The position numbers were made by a program, and so were the translations under genes. From Stenotrophomonas sp. UBA7346 (GTDB taxonomy: Bacteria; Pseudomonadota; Gammaproteobacteria; Xanthomonadales; Xanthomonadaceae): a stretch of 64,000 nt of DNA. Each line of letters opens with the position of its first letter. The first letter of the stretch is position 1. Below the pieces are notes generated by a model, which made no database searches, was not told the DNA's origin, and worked only from the letters and a program-made list of their open reading frames with translations. Positions 43,304 through 51,846 of this stretch are shown in pieces. The DNA is taken from NCBI GenBank assembly GCA_002471015.1, contig DKPB01000001.1:18282-82281 (forward strand), in the 5' to 3' direction.

Positions 43304-44944
43304 CTACGCAGCCCCTGTCGCCCGTTGGATCGTTTCGCTCAACAGGGCTCCCTTGTCGAGCATGCCGTATACCGCGTGCCCCCGCAGCAGGCGTGATTGC
43401 ACGAAGTCCCGCGCCAACGGACTGCCTGCCCGCAGCAGTATCGCGGCCTGCAACAGCACCGCCAATGCCGCACTCGTCCGACGTGCCTGTACCTCTTCAA
43501 CCCCGGTATCACCCAGGCCATCGACGGCCCGCTGCAGGGCGGCGTCGTAACCCGCATGCATTCCCGCGGCCCCGTGCAGTTCACCCAACAGGGCGTCCCG
43601 CGACTGCGGCTCCCGTGCAAGCGCGCGCAGGACATCCAGGCATTGCACGTTGCCGCTGCCTTCCCAGATCGAGTTCAACGGTGCCTGCCGGTACAGCCGC
43701 GGCAGCATCGACTCTTCCACATACCCGGCCCCGCCCAGGCACTCCTGCGCTTCATTGACGAAGCCAGGCGCCCGCTTGCACAGCCAGAACTTGCCGAGCG
43801 CCGTGGCGATGCGCGCCAAAGCCGCCTCCGCGGGATCGCGCGGTGCGGCGTCCACGGCCCGTGCCACCCGCAGCGCGAATACCGTGGCCGCCTCCGATTC
43901 GATTGCCAGATCGGCCAACACATTGGCCATCAGTGCATGCTCGACCAGGCGCTTGCCAAAGCTGCGACGCTGCCGTGCGTGGTGCAGTGCCTGGGCCAGC
44001 GCCATGCGCATCTGCGCCGCCGCGCCGAGCATGCAATCCAGCCGGGTCAGCATCACCATCTCGATGATGGTGGCCACGCCGCGTCCTTCCTCGCCCACCC
44101 GCCGCGCCCAGGCACCGCAGAACTCCACCTCGCTGGAGGCATTGGCCCAGTCACCCAGCTTGTCCTTCAGCCGCATCAGGTGAAACGCATTGCGGCGGCC
44201 GCAGGCCAAGCGCCGTGGCATCAGGAAACAGCTGAGCCCTGCCGGCGCCTGCGCCAGCACCAGCCAGCCATCGGACATCGGCGCGGAGAAAAACCACTTG
44301 TGCCCCACCAGGCTGTACTCGCCCTCGCCCGCCAACGGTGTTGCCCGCGTGGTATTGCTGCGCACATCCGAACCGCCCTGCTTCTCGGTCATGCCCATGC
44401 CGACGGTGATGCCCGGTTTGTCGCCGACGGGCAGGTCACGCGGGTCATAGAACGGTGCGGCGGCCTTGTCGGCCCACTCCGCCAGCGCCGGCACCTGGCG
44501 CAGCACCGGCACCGCGGCGTGCGTCATGGTCAACGGACAACTGGTGCCGGCCTCGGCCTGATGGTGCAGATAGCTGAGCGCCGCGCGCGCCACATGCGCG
44601 CCAGGCTGCCCGGACTGCCACGACAAGCCGGCCACGCCATGGGTCTTGGCCGTGGCCATCAGCTGGTGGTAGGCAGGGTGGAAATCCACGGTGTCGATCC
44701 GATGCCCCTGCGCATCGTGGGTACGCAGCAGCGGGCGCTGCCGGTTGGCATCGAAGCCAGCGCTGTAGAGATCGCCACCGGCGAGTTTGCCGTAGTGCAG
44801 CAACGGCTTGGCGAAGGATGCCGCCCCTTCGCGTCGCACGGCTTCCTGCAGCGCCAGATCTTCGGCCCACAGGTCATGATCGCGGAAAGGTGTGGGCTGG
44901 TTGTCCACCACGTGGGTCTCGAACGGCGCTGGCGACTGCTGCAT
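43304..44944 (-). CDS. aidB: Acyl-CoA dehydrogenase of the AidB type
   Basis: 546 residues from MQQSPAPFETHVVDNQPTPF, which matches the start of AidB proteins. FAD/acyl-CoA-dehydrogenase segments include GMGMTEKQGGSDVRSN, LVGHKWFFSAPM and LNSIWEGSGNVQCLDVLR. AidB belongs to the alkylation-damage (Ada) response in E. coli and binds DNA through its C-terminal domain; it shows weak isovaleryl-CoA dehydrogenase activity. No ada or alkB gene is nearby. It is followed downstream by no same-strand gene in the operon. Confidence 0.9.
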   Translation of the reverse strand: MQQSPAPFETHVVDNQPTPFRDHDLWAEDLALQEAVRREGAASFAKPLLHYGKLAGGDLYSAGFDANRQRPLLRTHDAQGHRIDTVDFHPAYHQLMATAKTHGVAGLSWQSGQPGAHVARAALSYLHHQAEAGTSCPLTMTHAAVPVLRQVPALAEWADKAAAPFYDPRDLPVGDKPGITVGMGMTEKQGGSDVRSNTTRATPLAGEGEYSLVGHKWFFSAPMSDGWLVLAQAPAGLSCFLMPRRLACGRRNAFHLMRLKDKLGDWANASSEVEFCGAWARRVGEEGRGVATIIEMVMLTRLDCMLGAAAQMRMALAQALHHARQRRSFGKRLVEHALMANVLADLAIESEAATVFALRVARAVDAAPRDPAEAALARIATALGKFWLCKRAPGFVNEAQECLGGAGYVEESMLPRLYRQAPLNSIWEGSGNVQCLDVLRALAREPQSRDALLGELHGAAGMHAGYDAALQRAVDGLGDTGVEEVQARRTSAALAVLLQAAILLRAGSPLARDFVQSRLLRGHAVYGMLDKGALLSETIQRATGAA

Positions 44945-45002
44945 GACGGTCACTCCCGGAAGCACACCCCGATTCTGCCCCAAGCGTTTTGTCGATGCCC
45001 GC

Positions 45003-46238
45003 TCAGCGACGCGCCACCTCGGCCAGCACGCTGACGAACGCGTCTTCCAGCGCCAGTTTGCCGAACAGGCCGCGCTGGGTGCCGCTCAACACCCGCAACA
45101 TGTGACCCCGGCCTCCGGGCAGGCGCCCCATCGGCTTGAACAGCAGGTCACGCGCCTTGGCCAGGGTGTCGTGGTCGGACTGGAAGATCGGCGTGAGCCA
45201 ACGGCTCCAGAACTGGTACACGTCCACATGCGCCCTGCGCGTGGCCTGATAAAGGCCCAGCGCGGCGTCGATGCTGTCCTGGCTGCGCAGGGCATCGCGC
45301 AGTGCCAGCGCATCCAGCAGGGCCATGTTGACTCCCTGCCCGAGCTGCGGGCTCATCGCATGTGCGGAATCGCCGGCCAACACCAGGCGCCCGCGATACC
45401 AGCGATCCATCACGGCATCCCGGTAACTGGCCCGCGCCAGCTGCGACTGCAGGGTGATACCACCCAGCCGTTGATGGGCCTGCGGCCACAATCCGGCCAA
45501 CTCCTCCAGCCAGGGCTGCAGGCCGGCCTGTTCCCAGGCCTGGAAGCCATCGCGTGGCAGGCTCCAGAAAAAACTCAGCCGCGGAGTGTCGTCGCCGGGA
45601 CGGGTGCCCACCGGCAGCAGGCCGATCATTTTGCGGGCGGCCACGTAGCGCTGGCGCAGCTCGTCGACATGGGCCCAGTCACCCCGCGGCAGCAGGCACC
45701 ATAGCGCCCCCCAAGGATAGACCCGGTCCAGACGGGTGCCACGCACCTCCGCGCGCAGCGCCGAGGCGGAGCCATCGCTGGCGATCACCAGCTCAAACGG
45801 TCCATGCCATTCGCCGTTCTGGTCCTGGATGCGCTGCAGCGCATCATCGATGGCGACGATACGGCGATCGGCATGCAGGCAACCTGCCGATTGCCAGGCT
45901 GCATCCAGTACCGAGAACAGCGCCCCACGCTGCATGCCCACTCCGCACAGGCGGGCGTCCAGCCCGTCATAGCGCATGTCCATCACCGCCCTGCCACAGG
46001 GTGTCTCCCCGTACAGCCGGCGTACCACCGCACCGTGTTCCAGCACCTGCGGCAGCAGTTGCATCTGCCATAACGCCTGCAGGCCGCTGGGCTGCAGCAG
46101 GAAGCCCGCGCCCACCGGCCCCGGCGCCGCCGCCTGCTCGAACACCTGCACACGGTGGCCATCGCGCGACAGCGCCACCGCCAGGGCCTGGCCGGCGGTG
46201 CCATAGCCGACGATGGCGATATCCAGTGGCTTGTTCAT
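45003..46238 (-). CDS. FAD-dependent monooxygenase (PHBH-type)
   Basis: 411 residues. The dinucleotide-binding GYGTAG is at residues 11-16. The DG motif appears as IASDGSASALR near 155, and the FAD-ribityl GD motif as LVLAGDSAHAMSPQLGQGVN near 285. These are the hallmarks of single-component class A flavin hydroxylases. Substrate unknown. It lies upstream of aidB on the same strand with 58 bp between, so the two could be co-transcribed. Confidence 0.88.
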   Translation of the reverse strand: MNKPLDIAIVGYGTAGQALAVALSRDGHRVQVFEQAAAPGPVGAGFLLQPSGLQALWQMQLLPQVLEHGAVVRRLYGETPCGRAVMDMRYDGLDARLCGVGMQRGALFSVLDAAWQSAGCLHADRRIVAIDDALQRIQDQNGEWHGPFELVIASDGSASALRAEVRGTRLDRVYPWGALWCLLPRGDWAHVDELRQRYVAARKMIGLLPVGTRPGDDTPRLSFFWSLPRDGFQAWEQAGLQPWLEELAGLWPQAHQRLGGITLQSQLARASYRDAVMDRWYRGRLVLAGDSAHAMSPQLGQGVNMALLDALALRDALRSQDSIDAALGLYQATRRAHVDVYQFWSRWLTPIFQSDHDTLAKARDLLFKPMGRLPGGRGHMLRVLSGTQRGLFGKLALEDAFVSVLAEVARR

Positions 46239-46270
46239 TGCACTCCCCCAGGCTGTCGTCCACGCCCGCT

Positions 46271-46297
46271 AAAAAAAAACCCCGCCGCAGCGGGGTT
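46271..46297 (-). terminator. Strong terminator for the cold-shock gene
   Basis: On the minus strand the stem AACCCCGC-TGCG-GCGGGGTT is followed by nine T residues. It begins 20 bp after the csp stop. Confidence 0.95.
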
Positions 46298-46317
46298 CTT
46301 TTGCACAACCGAATGGA

Positions 46318-46524
46318 TCACTCGGCCGGCGTGATATTGGAAGCCTGGGCGCCCTTCGGACCCTGGGTCACGTCATAGCTGACGCGCTGGCCTTCCTGCA
46401 GGCTGCGGAAGCCCTTGGAATTGATCGCGGAGAAGTGCGCGAAGACATCGGCGCTGCCGTCCTCCGGTGAGATGAAGCCAAATCCCTTGGCGTCGTTGAA
46501 CCACTTGACGGTACCGTTCGGCAT
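46318..46524 (-). CDS. Cold-shock protein, CspA family
   Basis: 68 residues from MPNGTVKWFN. A single OB-fold with RNP1 KGFGFI (about 13-18) and RNP2 VFAHF (about 27-31), closely like CspA. It binds single-stranded RNA and DNA as an RNA chaperone. A promoter and a leader hairpin precede it and a strong terminator follows, so it is a single-gene unit. Confidence 0.95.
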   Translation of the reverse strand: MPNGTVKWFNDAKGFGFISPEDGSADVFAHFSAINSKGFRSLQEGQRVSYDVTQGPKGAQASNITPAE

Positions 46525-46559
46525 GGTGATGCGAGACCTTCTTCGATGAATGGATTGAT

Positions 46560-46577
46560 GTACGCTGAATGGCGTAC
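46560..46577 (-). promoter_or_regulatory. 5'-leader stem-loop of the cold-shock gene
   Basis: Perfect stem GTACGC / GCGTAC with a 6-base loop, located at the expected 5' end of the csp transcript. Such stems can affect message stability or cold control, which is inference. Confidence 0.45.
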
Positions 46578-46583
46578 CAGCTG

Positions 46584-46612
46584 AGTATGCAAAGCTTGGG
46601 CGAGGATGACAA
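46584..46612 (-). promoter_or_regulatory. Sigma-70 type promoter of the cold-shock gene
   Basis: TTGTCA (46612-46607), 17-bp spacer and CATACT (46589-46584) on the minus strand, just after the stop of the upstream phosphorylase gene. It predicts a leader of about 50 bases. Confidence 0.65.
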
Positions 46613-47365
46613 TCACCCCCGGGCCAATTCACCCACCAAAGTTGGCAAACCCGACGATGCGGCGGCCACGTTTTCCAGCACCTCCTCCATCGTGATCTCG
46701 CCCGCATCACCGCAGCCTGCGGCCCAATTGGCGACGATCGCCAGGCAGGCATAGTCCAGCCCCAGCTCACGCGCCAGGCCTGCTTCGGGCATGCCGGTCA
46801 TGCCGACAAGGTCACAGCCATCGCGGCGCATGCGCGCGATCTCGGCATTGGTCTCCAGCCGCGGGCCCTGGGTTGCGCCGTAACAGCCCCCGTCCTGCAG
46901 GGCCACGCCCTGCGCGCGCGCTGCCGCCAGCACCTGCGCGCGCAACGAGGGAGTGTAGGGGTGGCCGAAGTCCACGTGCAGCACCTCGCTGCCCTCCTCC
47001 TCGCTGAGGGTCGATATCCGCCCCCAGGTGTAGTCGATCAGCTGGTCCGGGCAGGCCAGCACACGCGGGCCGAAGTTGTCGGTGATGCCACCGACGGTGT
47101 TCAGCGCCAGCACGCGGGTGGCACCAAGCTGTTTGAGCGCCGCCAGGTTGGCGCGATAGTTGATCTTGTGCGGCGGGATCGAATGGCCCTCGCCATGGCG
47201 TGCCAGGAAGGCCACGCGCTTGCCGTCGAGGCGGCCAACCCGGACCGGGCCGGAGGGCGCGCCGTAGATCGTCTCCACTTCATGTGTCTGGACATCGTCC
47301 AGCGCCGCCAACTTGTAGACGCCGGTGCCGCCAATCACGGCCAGGGCGATAGGTTCCATGCTCAT
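46613..47365 (-). CDS. Methylthioadenosine/methylthioinosine phosphorylase family protein
   Basis: 250 residues from MSMEPIALAV. Motifs include VIGGTGVYKL, LARHGEGHSIPPHKINYRAN, NTVGGI and TQGPRLETNAEI. MTGMPEAGLARELG near residue 189 is the substrate-methionine region. The family splits the purine from 5'-methylthio-nucleosides with phosphate. In Pseudomonas and relatives it prefers methylthioinosine, so S-methyl-5'-thioinosine phosphorylase is the likelier name. It is 95 bp downstream of hpt on the same strand, which fits purine salvage. Confidence 0.88.
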   Translation of the reverse strand: MSMEPIALAVIGGTGVYKLAALDDVQTHEVETIYGAPSGPVRVGRLDGKRVAFLARHGEGHSIPPHKINYRANLAALKQLGATRVLALNTVGGITDNFGPRVLACPDQLIDYTWGRISTLSEEEGSEVLHVDFGHPYTPSLRAQVLAAARAQGVALQDGGCYGATQGPRLETNAEIARMRRDGCDLVGMTGMPEAGLARELGLDYACLAIVANWAAGCGDAGEITMEEVLENVAAASSGLPTLVGELARG

Positions 47366-47460
47366 TCCTGATGTTCTGCTCGGGCAGGCGCAGGTCACGC
47401 CCCTGGCGTGCCCCGCGCGATCAAACCGCTGACCGATGCTGGGCGCACCGGCTGACGGTA

Positions 47461-48015
47461 TTACTGCTTCATTGCGTAGATGGCCGGCAGCGAGCGCAGC
47501 GATTCGCTGACGTCCATGCCGAAGCCGAACACGAAACGATCCGGCAGCTCGATGCCGGAATAGTCGGCCTTGACGCCCGGCAGGCAGCGGTCGTGCTTCT
47601 TCACCGTCAGCACGGCGATGCGCACGTCGGTGGCGCCCTGCTCCAGGCACCATTCGCGCACGCCCTGCAGGGTGAAGCCTTCGTCGAGGATGTCGTCGAC
47701 CAGGATCACCCGGCGGCCGAACAGCGCCGACACCGGGCGGTGCTTCCATACCAGCTCGCCGCCGCTCTCACCGTGGTAGCGCGAAGCCTGCATGTAGTCG
47801 AACTGCGCGTCCTGGCCGCGCGCGCCCAGTTCCAGCGCCAGCTGGCCGGCGAACGGCAGCGCACCGTTCATGATCGAAATGAACACCGGCACTTCGCCCT
47901 TGTAGTCGCGCGCGATGGCGTCGGCGATGCCGGCGATGGCGGTGTCGATGGTGGGGCGGTCGACCAGCAGGTCGGCCTGGGCCACGGCTTGTTCAAGAGT
48001 GAGTTTGCTGGACAT
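47461..48015 (-). CDS. hpt: Hypoxanthine-guanine phosphoribosyltransferase
   Basis: 184 residues. The PRPP-binding motif VILVDDILDEGFT lies near residue 105, and the flexible loop region is MQASRYHGES. SIMNGALPFAGQLAL gives the pyrophosphate loop. It recycles hypoxanthine and guanine to nucleotides. Its start overlaps the nagZ stop (ATGA at 48015), so the two are translationally coupled. Confidence 0.93.
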   Translation of the reverse strand: MSSKLTLEQAVAQADLLVDRPTIDTAIAGIADAIARDYKGEVPVFISIMNGALPFAGQLALELGARGQDAQFDYMQASRYHGESGGELVWKHRPVSALFGRRVILVDDILDEGFTLQGVREWCLEQGATDVRIAVLTVKKHDRCLPGVKADYSGIELPDRFVFGFGMDVSESLRSLPAIYAMKQ

Positions 48016-49022
48016 CAGGCGGTTCTTCCAAGGTTTTCAAACAGATGATTACAGGTATCAGTGTGGCGGGCATCGGCCAGCAGGCCGCCCCAGCCCATCG
48101 CCCCGCGGCCGATCAGGCTCAGCACGGCGGCGGTGTTCAGGCGGCGGCTGGCCACCGCCTGCAGGGATTCCTCGACCAGTTCCGGGTGGCAGACCAGCAC
48201 CACGTCACAACCGGCATCCAGGTGCGCATCGACGCGGCCCTTGACCCCACCGGCGGCGAACGAGGCCGCCATGCCGATGTCGTCGGAGAACACCACGCCG
48301 CGGAAGCCCAGTTGCTCGCGCAGGATCTGGTTGATCCAGCGCGGCGAATAGCCGGCCGGTTCCGGTGCCACCTGCGGGTAGATGACGTGCGCCATCATCA
48401 CCGCATCGGCGCCGGCGGCAATGCCGGCCTGGAACGGTATCAGGTCATGGGCCTGGATTTCCGCCAGCGGGCGCGGGTCCACAGCGGTATCGACGTGGGT
48501 ATCCTCGCGCACCGTGCCATGGCCGGGGAAATGCTTGAGGGTGGCAGCCATGCCCACCGAATGCATGCCGCGCACATAGGCAGCGGTCAGCGCCGCCACT
48601 ACCTGCGGGTCTTCGCCAAAGGCGCGGTTGCCGATGGCCAGGTTGCCATGGCCGACATCCACCACCGGCGCGAAGCTCAGGTCCAGGCCGCTGGCGCGGA
48701 TCTCGCTGGCCATCAGCCAGGCATGCTGCTCGGCCAGCGCCAGCGCGCCCTCGGGGTCGGTCGCGTAACGCTTGCCCAGGCCATCGAGCGGCGGCAGTTC
48801 GGCATAGCCCTCGCGGAAGCGCTGCACGCGGCCGCCTTCCTGGTCCACCGCCAGCAACAGCGGGCGGGCGGTAGCGGCACGGATGGCCGCGCTCAGCTCC
48901 ACCACTTGCGCGCGCGAGGCGAAGTTGCGCTTGAACAGCACCACCCCGGCCACGGCGTCGTTCTGCAGCCAGTCGCGCTCCTGGGCGGTCAGTTCAGTGC
49001 CGGCAACGCCGATCAAAAGCAT
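48015..49022 (-). CDS. nagZ: Beta-N-acetylhexosaminidase (GH3), cell-wall recycling
   Basis: 335 residues, cytoplasmic. Family GH3 motifs are LLLAVDQEGGRVQRF, the KHFPGHGTVREDTHVD loop with the catalytic Asp/His pair, and the nucleophile Asp in VVFSDDIGM. It removes N-acetylglucosamine from 1,6-anhydro-muropeptides. In related bacteria its products regulate AmpC-type beta-lactamase. First gene of a nagZ-hpt pair, with the thioinosine phosphorylase gene further downstream. Confidence 0.94.
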   Translation of the reverse strand: MLLIGVAGTELTAQERDWLQNDAVAGVVLFKRNFASRAQVVELSAAIRAATARPLLLAVDQEGGRVQRFREGYAELPPLDGLGKRYATDPEGALALAEQHAWLMASEIRASGLDLSFAPVVDVGHGNLAIGNRAFGEDPQVVAALTAAYVRGMHSVGMAATLKHFPGHGTVREDTHVDTAVDPRPLAEIQAHDLIPFQAGIAAGADAVMMAHVIYPQVAPEPAGYSPRWINQILREQLGFRGVVFSDDIGMAASFAAGGVKGRVDAHLDAGCDVVLVCHPELVEESLQAVASRRLNTAAVLSLIGRGAMGWGGLLADARHTDTCNHLFENLGRTA

Positions 49023-49101
49023 GCAAGGACTCCAAGCCGCCGCAGGCTGCGGCGTAGCTGCGCATTGTCGCAGATGGCGCCGGTCGCGTCAGAGCCCGCG
49101 T

Positions 49102-49794
49102 TCAGATGCTGCAGCCCTCCGGGCCGCAGGCCTGTTCATCGCCGCTGGCGGCGGCCGGCGCCTGCTCGGCGGCGATCTTGCGCAGCACCTGGGCAAACAC
49201 TTCCGGGGGCTGGCCGCCCTGCACGGCGTACTTGCCGTTGATCACGAAGGTCGGCACCGACTGGATGCCCAGCGCCTGCGCCTGGCCAAGCCCGGCCTGG
49301 ACCTGGGCCAAGCCCTCGTCGGAGGCCAGCATGGCCTGCACCCGCTCGGCGGGAATACCACCGGCAGCGGCCGCGGCCACCAGGACCTGCGGATCCGCCA
49401 GGTTGCGGCCTTCGGCGAAATGCGCGCGGAACAGTGCCTCACCGACCTGTTCCTGCACCCCGCTCTGCCCGGCCAGCCACAGCAGCCGATGCGCGGGCAG
49501 CGTGCTGACCTTGACCTGGCCCTTGTCGAAATCCATCGGCAGGCCTTCGGCCTGGGCGGCGCCCTGGGTCTGCGCCAGCATCTGGTTGGTGCGCTCGATG
49601 CCACCAAACTTGGCCGCATAGGCCTCGCGCAGCGGTACCGGAGTGGTATCGGCGGTGGGGTCGAGCAGGAACGGATGCCAGTGCACGTCGACCTCCGGTG
49701 CGTCCTCACCCAGCAATTCCAGTCCACGCTGGAAGCGATGCTTGCCGATCCAGCACCAGGGGCAGACCACGTCGGACCAGATATCGATGCGCAT
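49102..49794 (-). CDS. DsbA-family oxidoreductase (FrnE-like)
   Basis: 230 residues from MRIDIWSDVV, no signal peptide. The redox motif CPWC is at residues 11-14, and VPTFVINGKYAVQGGQPPE near 190 has the cis-Pro. The layout (thioredoxin fold with a helical insert, cytosolic) is that of FrnE/2-hydroxychromene-2-carboxylate isomerase-like proteins. Its C-terminus has CGPEGC, two further Cys residues. Upstream is a SMAG pair. Confidence 0.88.
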   Translation of the reverse strand: MRIDIWSDVVCPWCWIGKHRFQRGLELLGEDAPEVDVHWHPFLLDPTADTTPVPLREAYAAKFGGIERTNQMLAQTQGAAQAEGLPMDFDKGQVKVSTLPAHRLLWLAGQSGVQEQVGEALFRAHFAEGRNLADPQVLVAAAAAGGIPAERVQAMLASDEGLAQVQAGLGQAQALGIQSVPTFVINGKYAVQGGQPPEVFAQVLRKIAAEQAPAAASGDEQACGPEGCSI

Positions 49795-49814
49795 GAGGGT
49801 TCCTAGATTCGAAT

Positions 49815-49838
49815 GTAGTGCCGAGCCATGCTCGGCTG
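49815..49838 (+). repeat. SMAG-type repeat, forward copy
   Basis: GTAG plus TGCCGAGCCATGCTCGGC in the gap between the DsbA-like and CYTH genes. Confidence 0.88.
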
Positions 49839-49858
49839 AAGCTTTGCCGGTAGTGCCT

Positions 49859-49882
49859 CTGCCGAGCATGGCTCGGCACTAC
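49859..49882 (-). repeat. SMAG-type repeat, inverted copy
   Basis: Inverse of the previous copy, 20 bp away, forming a pair that could fold as one long hairpin. It ends 7 bp before the CYTH gene stop. Confidence 0.88.
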
Positions 49883-49889
49883 GGGCACT

Positions 49890-50375
49890 TCACCACTGGC
49901 TGTACGGTTTGGAAGCCAAGGCCAGGTTGTAATAACGCAGCTCGTCGGTGACTTCGGCGCCTGCCCAGTCCGGCTTGTCGAACACCTGGTCGGCGCTGTC
50001 CAGCTCCACTTCGGCCACCACCAGCCCGGCGTTGTCACCGAGGAACTCATCCACTTCCCACAGCAGGCCGCCGTGCTGCACCAGGTGGCGGCGCTTGTCG
50101 ATCAGCCCCCCCACGCACAGCGCCAGCAGCTCGCGCGCCTCGTTCACCGGCACCGGGTACTCGAACTCCTGCCGGGTATGGCCCAGCTCGCGCGACTTGA
50201 TGTTCAGGTAGGCCGCCTCGCCCTGGATGCGCACCCGCACCGAGGCCTTCTGCGCGCCGCTGTCCATCGCCGCCATGTCATTGATGTAGCCCTGCGCCAT
50301 CGGGATGACGGCGTGCGCAGCCGCACGCCAGCCATCGCCGGTCACCAGGAACTTGCGTTCGATCTCGATGCCCAT
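49890..50375 (-). CDS. CYTH-domain protein (triphosphate tunnel metalloenzyme)
   Basis: 161 residues. ExExK motif EIERK is at residues 4-8; alternating Arg/Lys/Glu strands (ASVRVRIQGEAAYLNIKS, EVDEF, VVAEVELDS) line the tunnel. The family hydrolyses inorganic triphosphate or acts as a class IV adenylate cyclase; bacterial short forms are usually triphosphatases. It is 3 bp downstream of rlmD's stop, hence probably co-transcribed. Confidence 0.9.
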   Translation of the reverse strand: MGIEIERKFLVTGDGWRAAAHAVIPMAQGYINDMAAMDSGAQKASVRVRIQGEAAYLNIKSRELGHTRQEFEYPVPVNEARELLALCVGGLIDKRRHLVQHGGLLWEVDEFLGDNAGLVVAEVELDSADQVFDKPDWAGAEVTDELRYYNLALASKPYSQW

Positions 50376-50378
50376 CGC

Positions 50379-51719
50379 TTACTTCTTCTCGAATACGGCA
50401 ATGCTTTCCACGTGCGCGGTATGCGGGAACATATCCATCGCACCGGCCGATACCAGGGTGAAGCCCTGCTCGTTGACCAGGTAGCCTGCGTCGCGGGCCA
50501 GCGAGCCCGGGTGGCAGCTGACATAGACGATGCGCTTGAACTGTTTCAGCGGCAACTGCTTCAGTACGTCAATCGCGCCCGAACGCGGCGGGTCGAGCAG
50601 CAGCTTGTCGAAGCCCTGCTTCATCCACGGCGCATTGCTCTGGTCCTGGGTCAGGTCGGCGGCATGGAACTCGGCGTTGGCCAGCCCGTTGCGCTGCGCG
50701 TTCTCGCGGGCGCGCGCCACCAGGCCGTCATCGCCCTCCACGCCCACCACTTCGCGCACGGTACGCGCCAGCGGCAAGGTGAAGTTGCCCAGCCCACAGA
50801 ACAGGTCGAGCACACGCTCGTCGGCCTGGCCATCCAGCAGGGCCAGCGCATGCGCGATCATCTTCTCGTTGAGCTTGGCATTGACCTGGATGAAATCCAG
50901 CGGACGGAACGCCAGCTCCACATCCCACTGCGGCAAGGCGAACGACAATGCCACGCCTTCGGCCGGCCACAGCGGCGCCACCGTGTGCAGGCCACCGGAC
51001 TGCAGGTAGATCGCGAAACCATGCTCCTGACCGAATGCGATCCAGGCCTGCTTGTCGGCATCGCTCAGCGGCTGCAGGTGGCGCACGGTCAGGGCGATGG
51101 CGGCATCACCGGCGATGAACTCGATCTGCGGGATATCGCGCTTGCCGTCCAGGGTTTCGATGAACGCGGACAGCGCGCCGACCTTGCTGCCGATCTCCGG
51201 GATCACCGTAAAACACTGCGACAAGTCAGCGACGAAGCGCGGATCCAATTCGCGGAAACCCACCAGCGTCTTGTCCTTCTTCTCGACGCGACGCACCGAG
51301 AAGCGGCCCTTGCGCCGATAGCCCCAGCTGTCACCTACCAGCGCCGGCAACACCGTGCCCGGGCTGACATGGCCGATGCGGGTCAGGTTGTCGGTCAGCA
51401 CCTGCTGCTTGGCCACGATCTGCTGCGACTCTTCCAGATGCTGCAGCACGCAGCCGGCACAGACGCCGAAATGCGGGCAACGCGGCTGCACGCGGTCCGG
51501 CGAGGCCTTCAGTACTTCCACCGTCTTGGCTTCGTCGAAATGCCGGCTTTTGGCGGTCTGTTCAGCCATCACCGTTTCACCCGGCAAGGCACCGCTGATG
51601 AAGGTGACCTTGCCACCCTCGCCCTCGCGGCGTGCAACGCCACGGCCATCGTGGCTGAGGTCGAGGATGTCGGTCTGGAACGGGGTTTTGTCTATGCGGG
51701 GGGATCGGGATCGGGCCAC
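50379..51719 (-). CDS. rlmD: 23S rRNA (uracil-1939-C5)-methyltransferase
   Basis: 446 residues from a GTG at 51719 (VARSRSPRIDKTPF), which resembles the family N-terminus; an ATG at 51743 would add eight residues. The protein has a TRAM domain (about 10-65) and an iron-sulphur cluster set Cys81, Cys87, Cys90 (CPHFGVCAGC) plus a later Cys. Its Rossmann methylase core contains VLDLFCGLGNFTLPLA and LLLDPPRSG. The catalytic Cys is in YVSCHPGSLARD. It methylates U1939 of 23S rRNA. Confidence 0.92.
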   Translation of the reverse strand: MARSRSPRIDKTPFQTDILDLSHDGRGVARREGEGGKVTFISGALPGETVMAEQTAKSRHFDEAKTVEVLKASPDRVQPRCPHFGVCAGCVLQHLEESQQIVAKQQVLTDNLTRIGHVSPGTVLPALVGDSWGYRRKGRFSVRRVEKKDKTLVGFRELDPRFVADLSQCFTVIPEIGSKVGALSAFIETLDGKRDIPQIEFIAGDAAIALTVRHLQPLSDADKQAWIAFGQEHGFAIYLQSGGLHTVAPLWPAEGVALSFALPQWDVELAFRPLDFIQVNAKLNEKMIAHALALLDGQADERVLDLFCGLGNFTLPLARTVREVVGVEGDDGLVARARENAQRNGLANAEFHAADLTQDQSNAPWMKQGFDKLLLDPPRSGAIDVLKQLPLKQFKRIVYVSCHPGSLARDAGYLVNEQGFTLVSAGAMDMFPHTAHVESIAVFEKK

Positions 51720-51846
51720 GTGGCAACAGGCTGCGGGCAACAAAAGGGGGGCTATTGTCGCAGATGCGCGCAGTCAGGTAGTTCCCTGCTTGCACCTGAC
51801 GTTCGCATCGCTAATATGCGTTTGAAAGCTGACATGGAGGCAGCAG

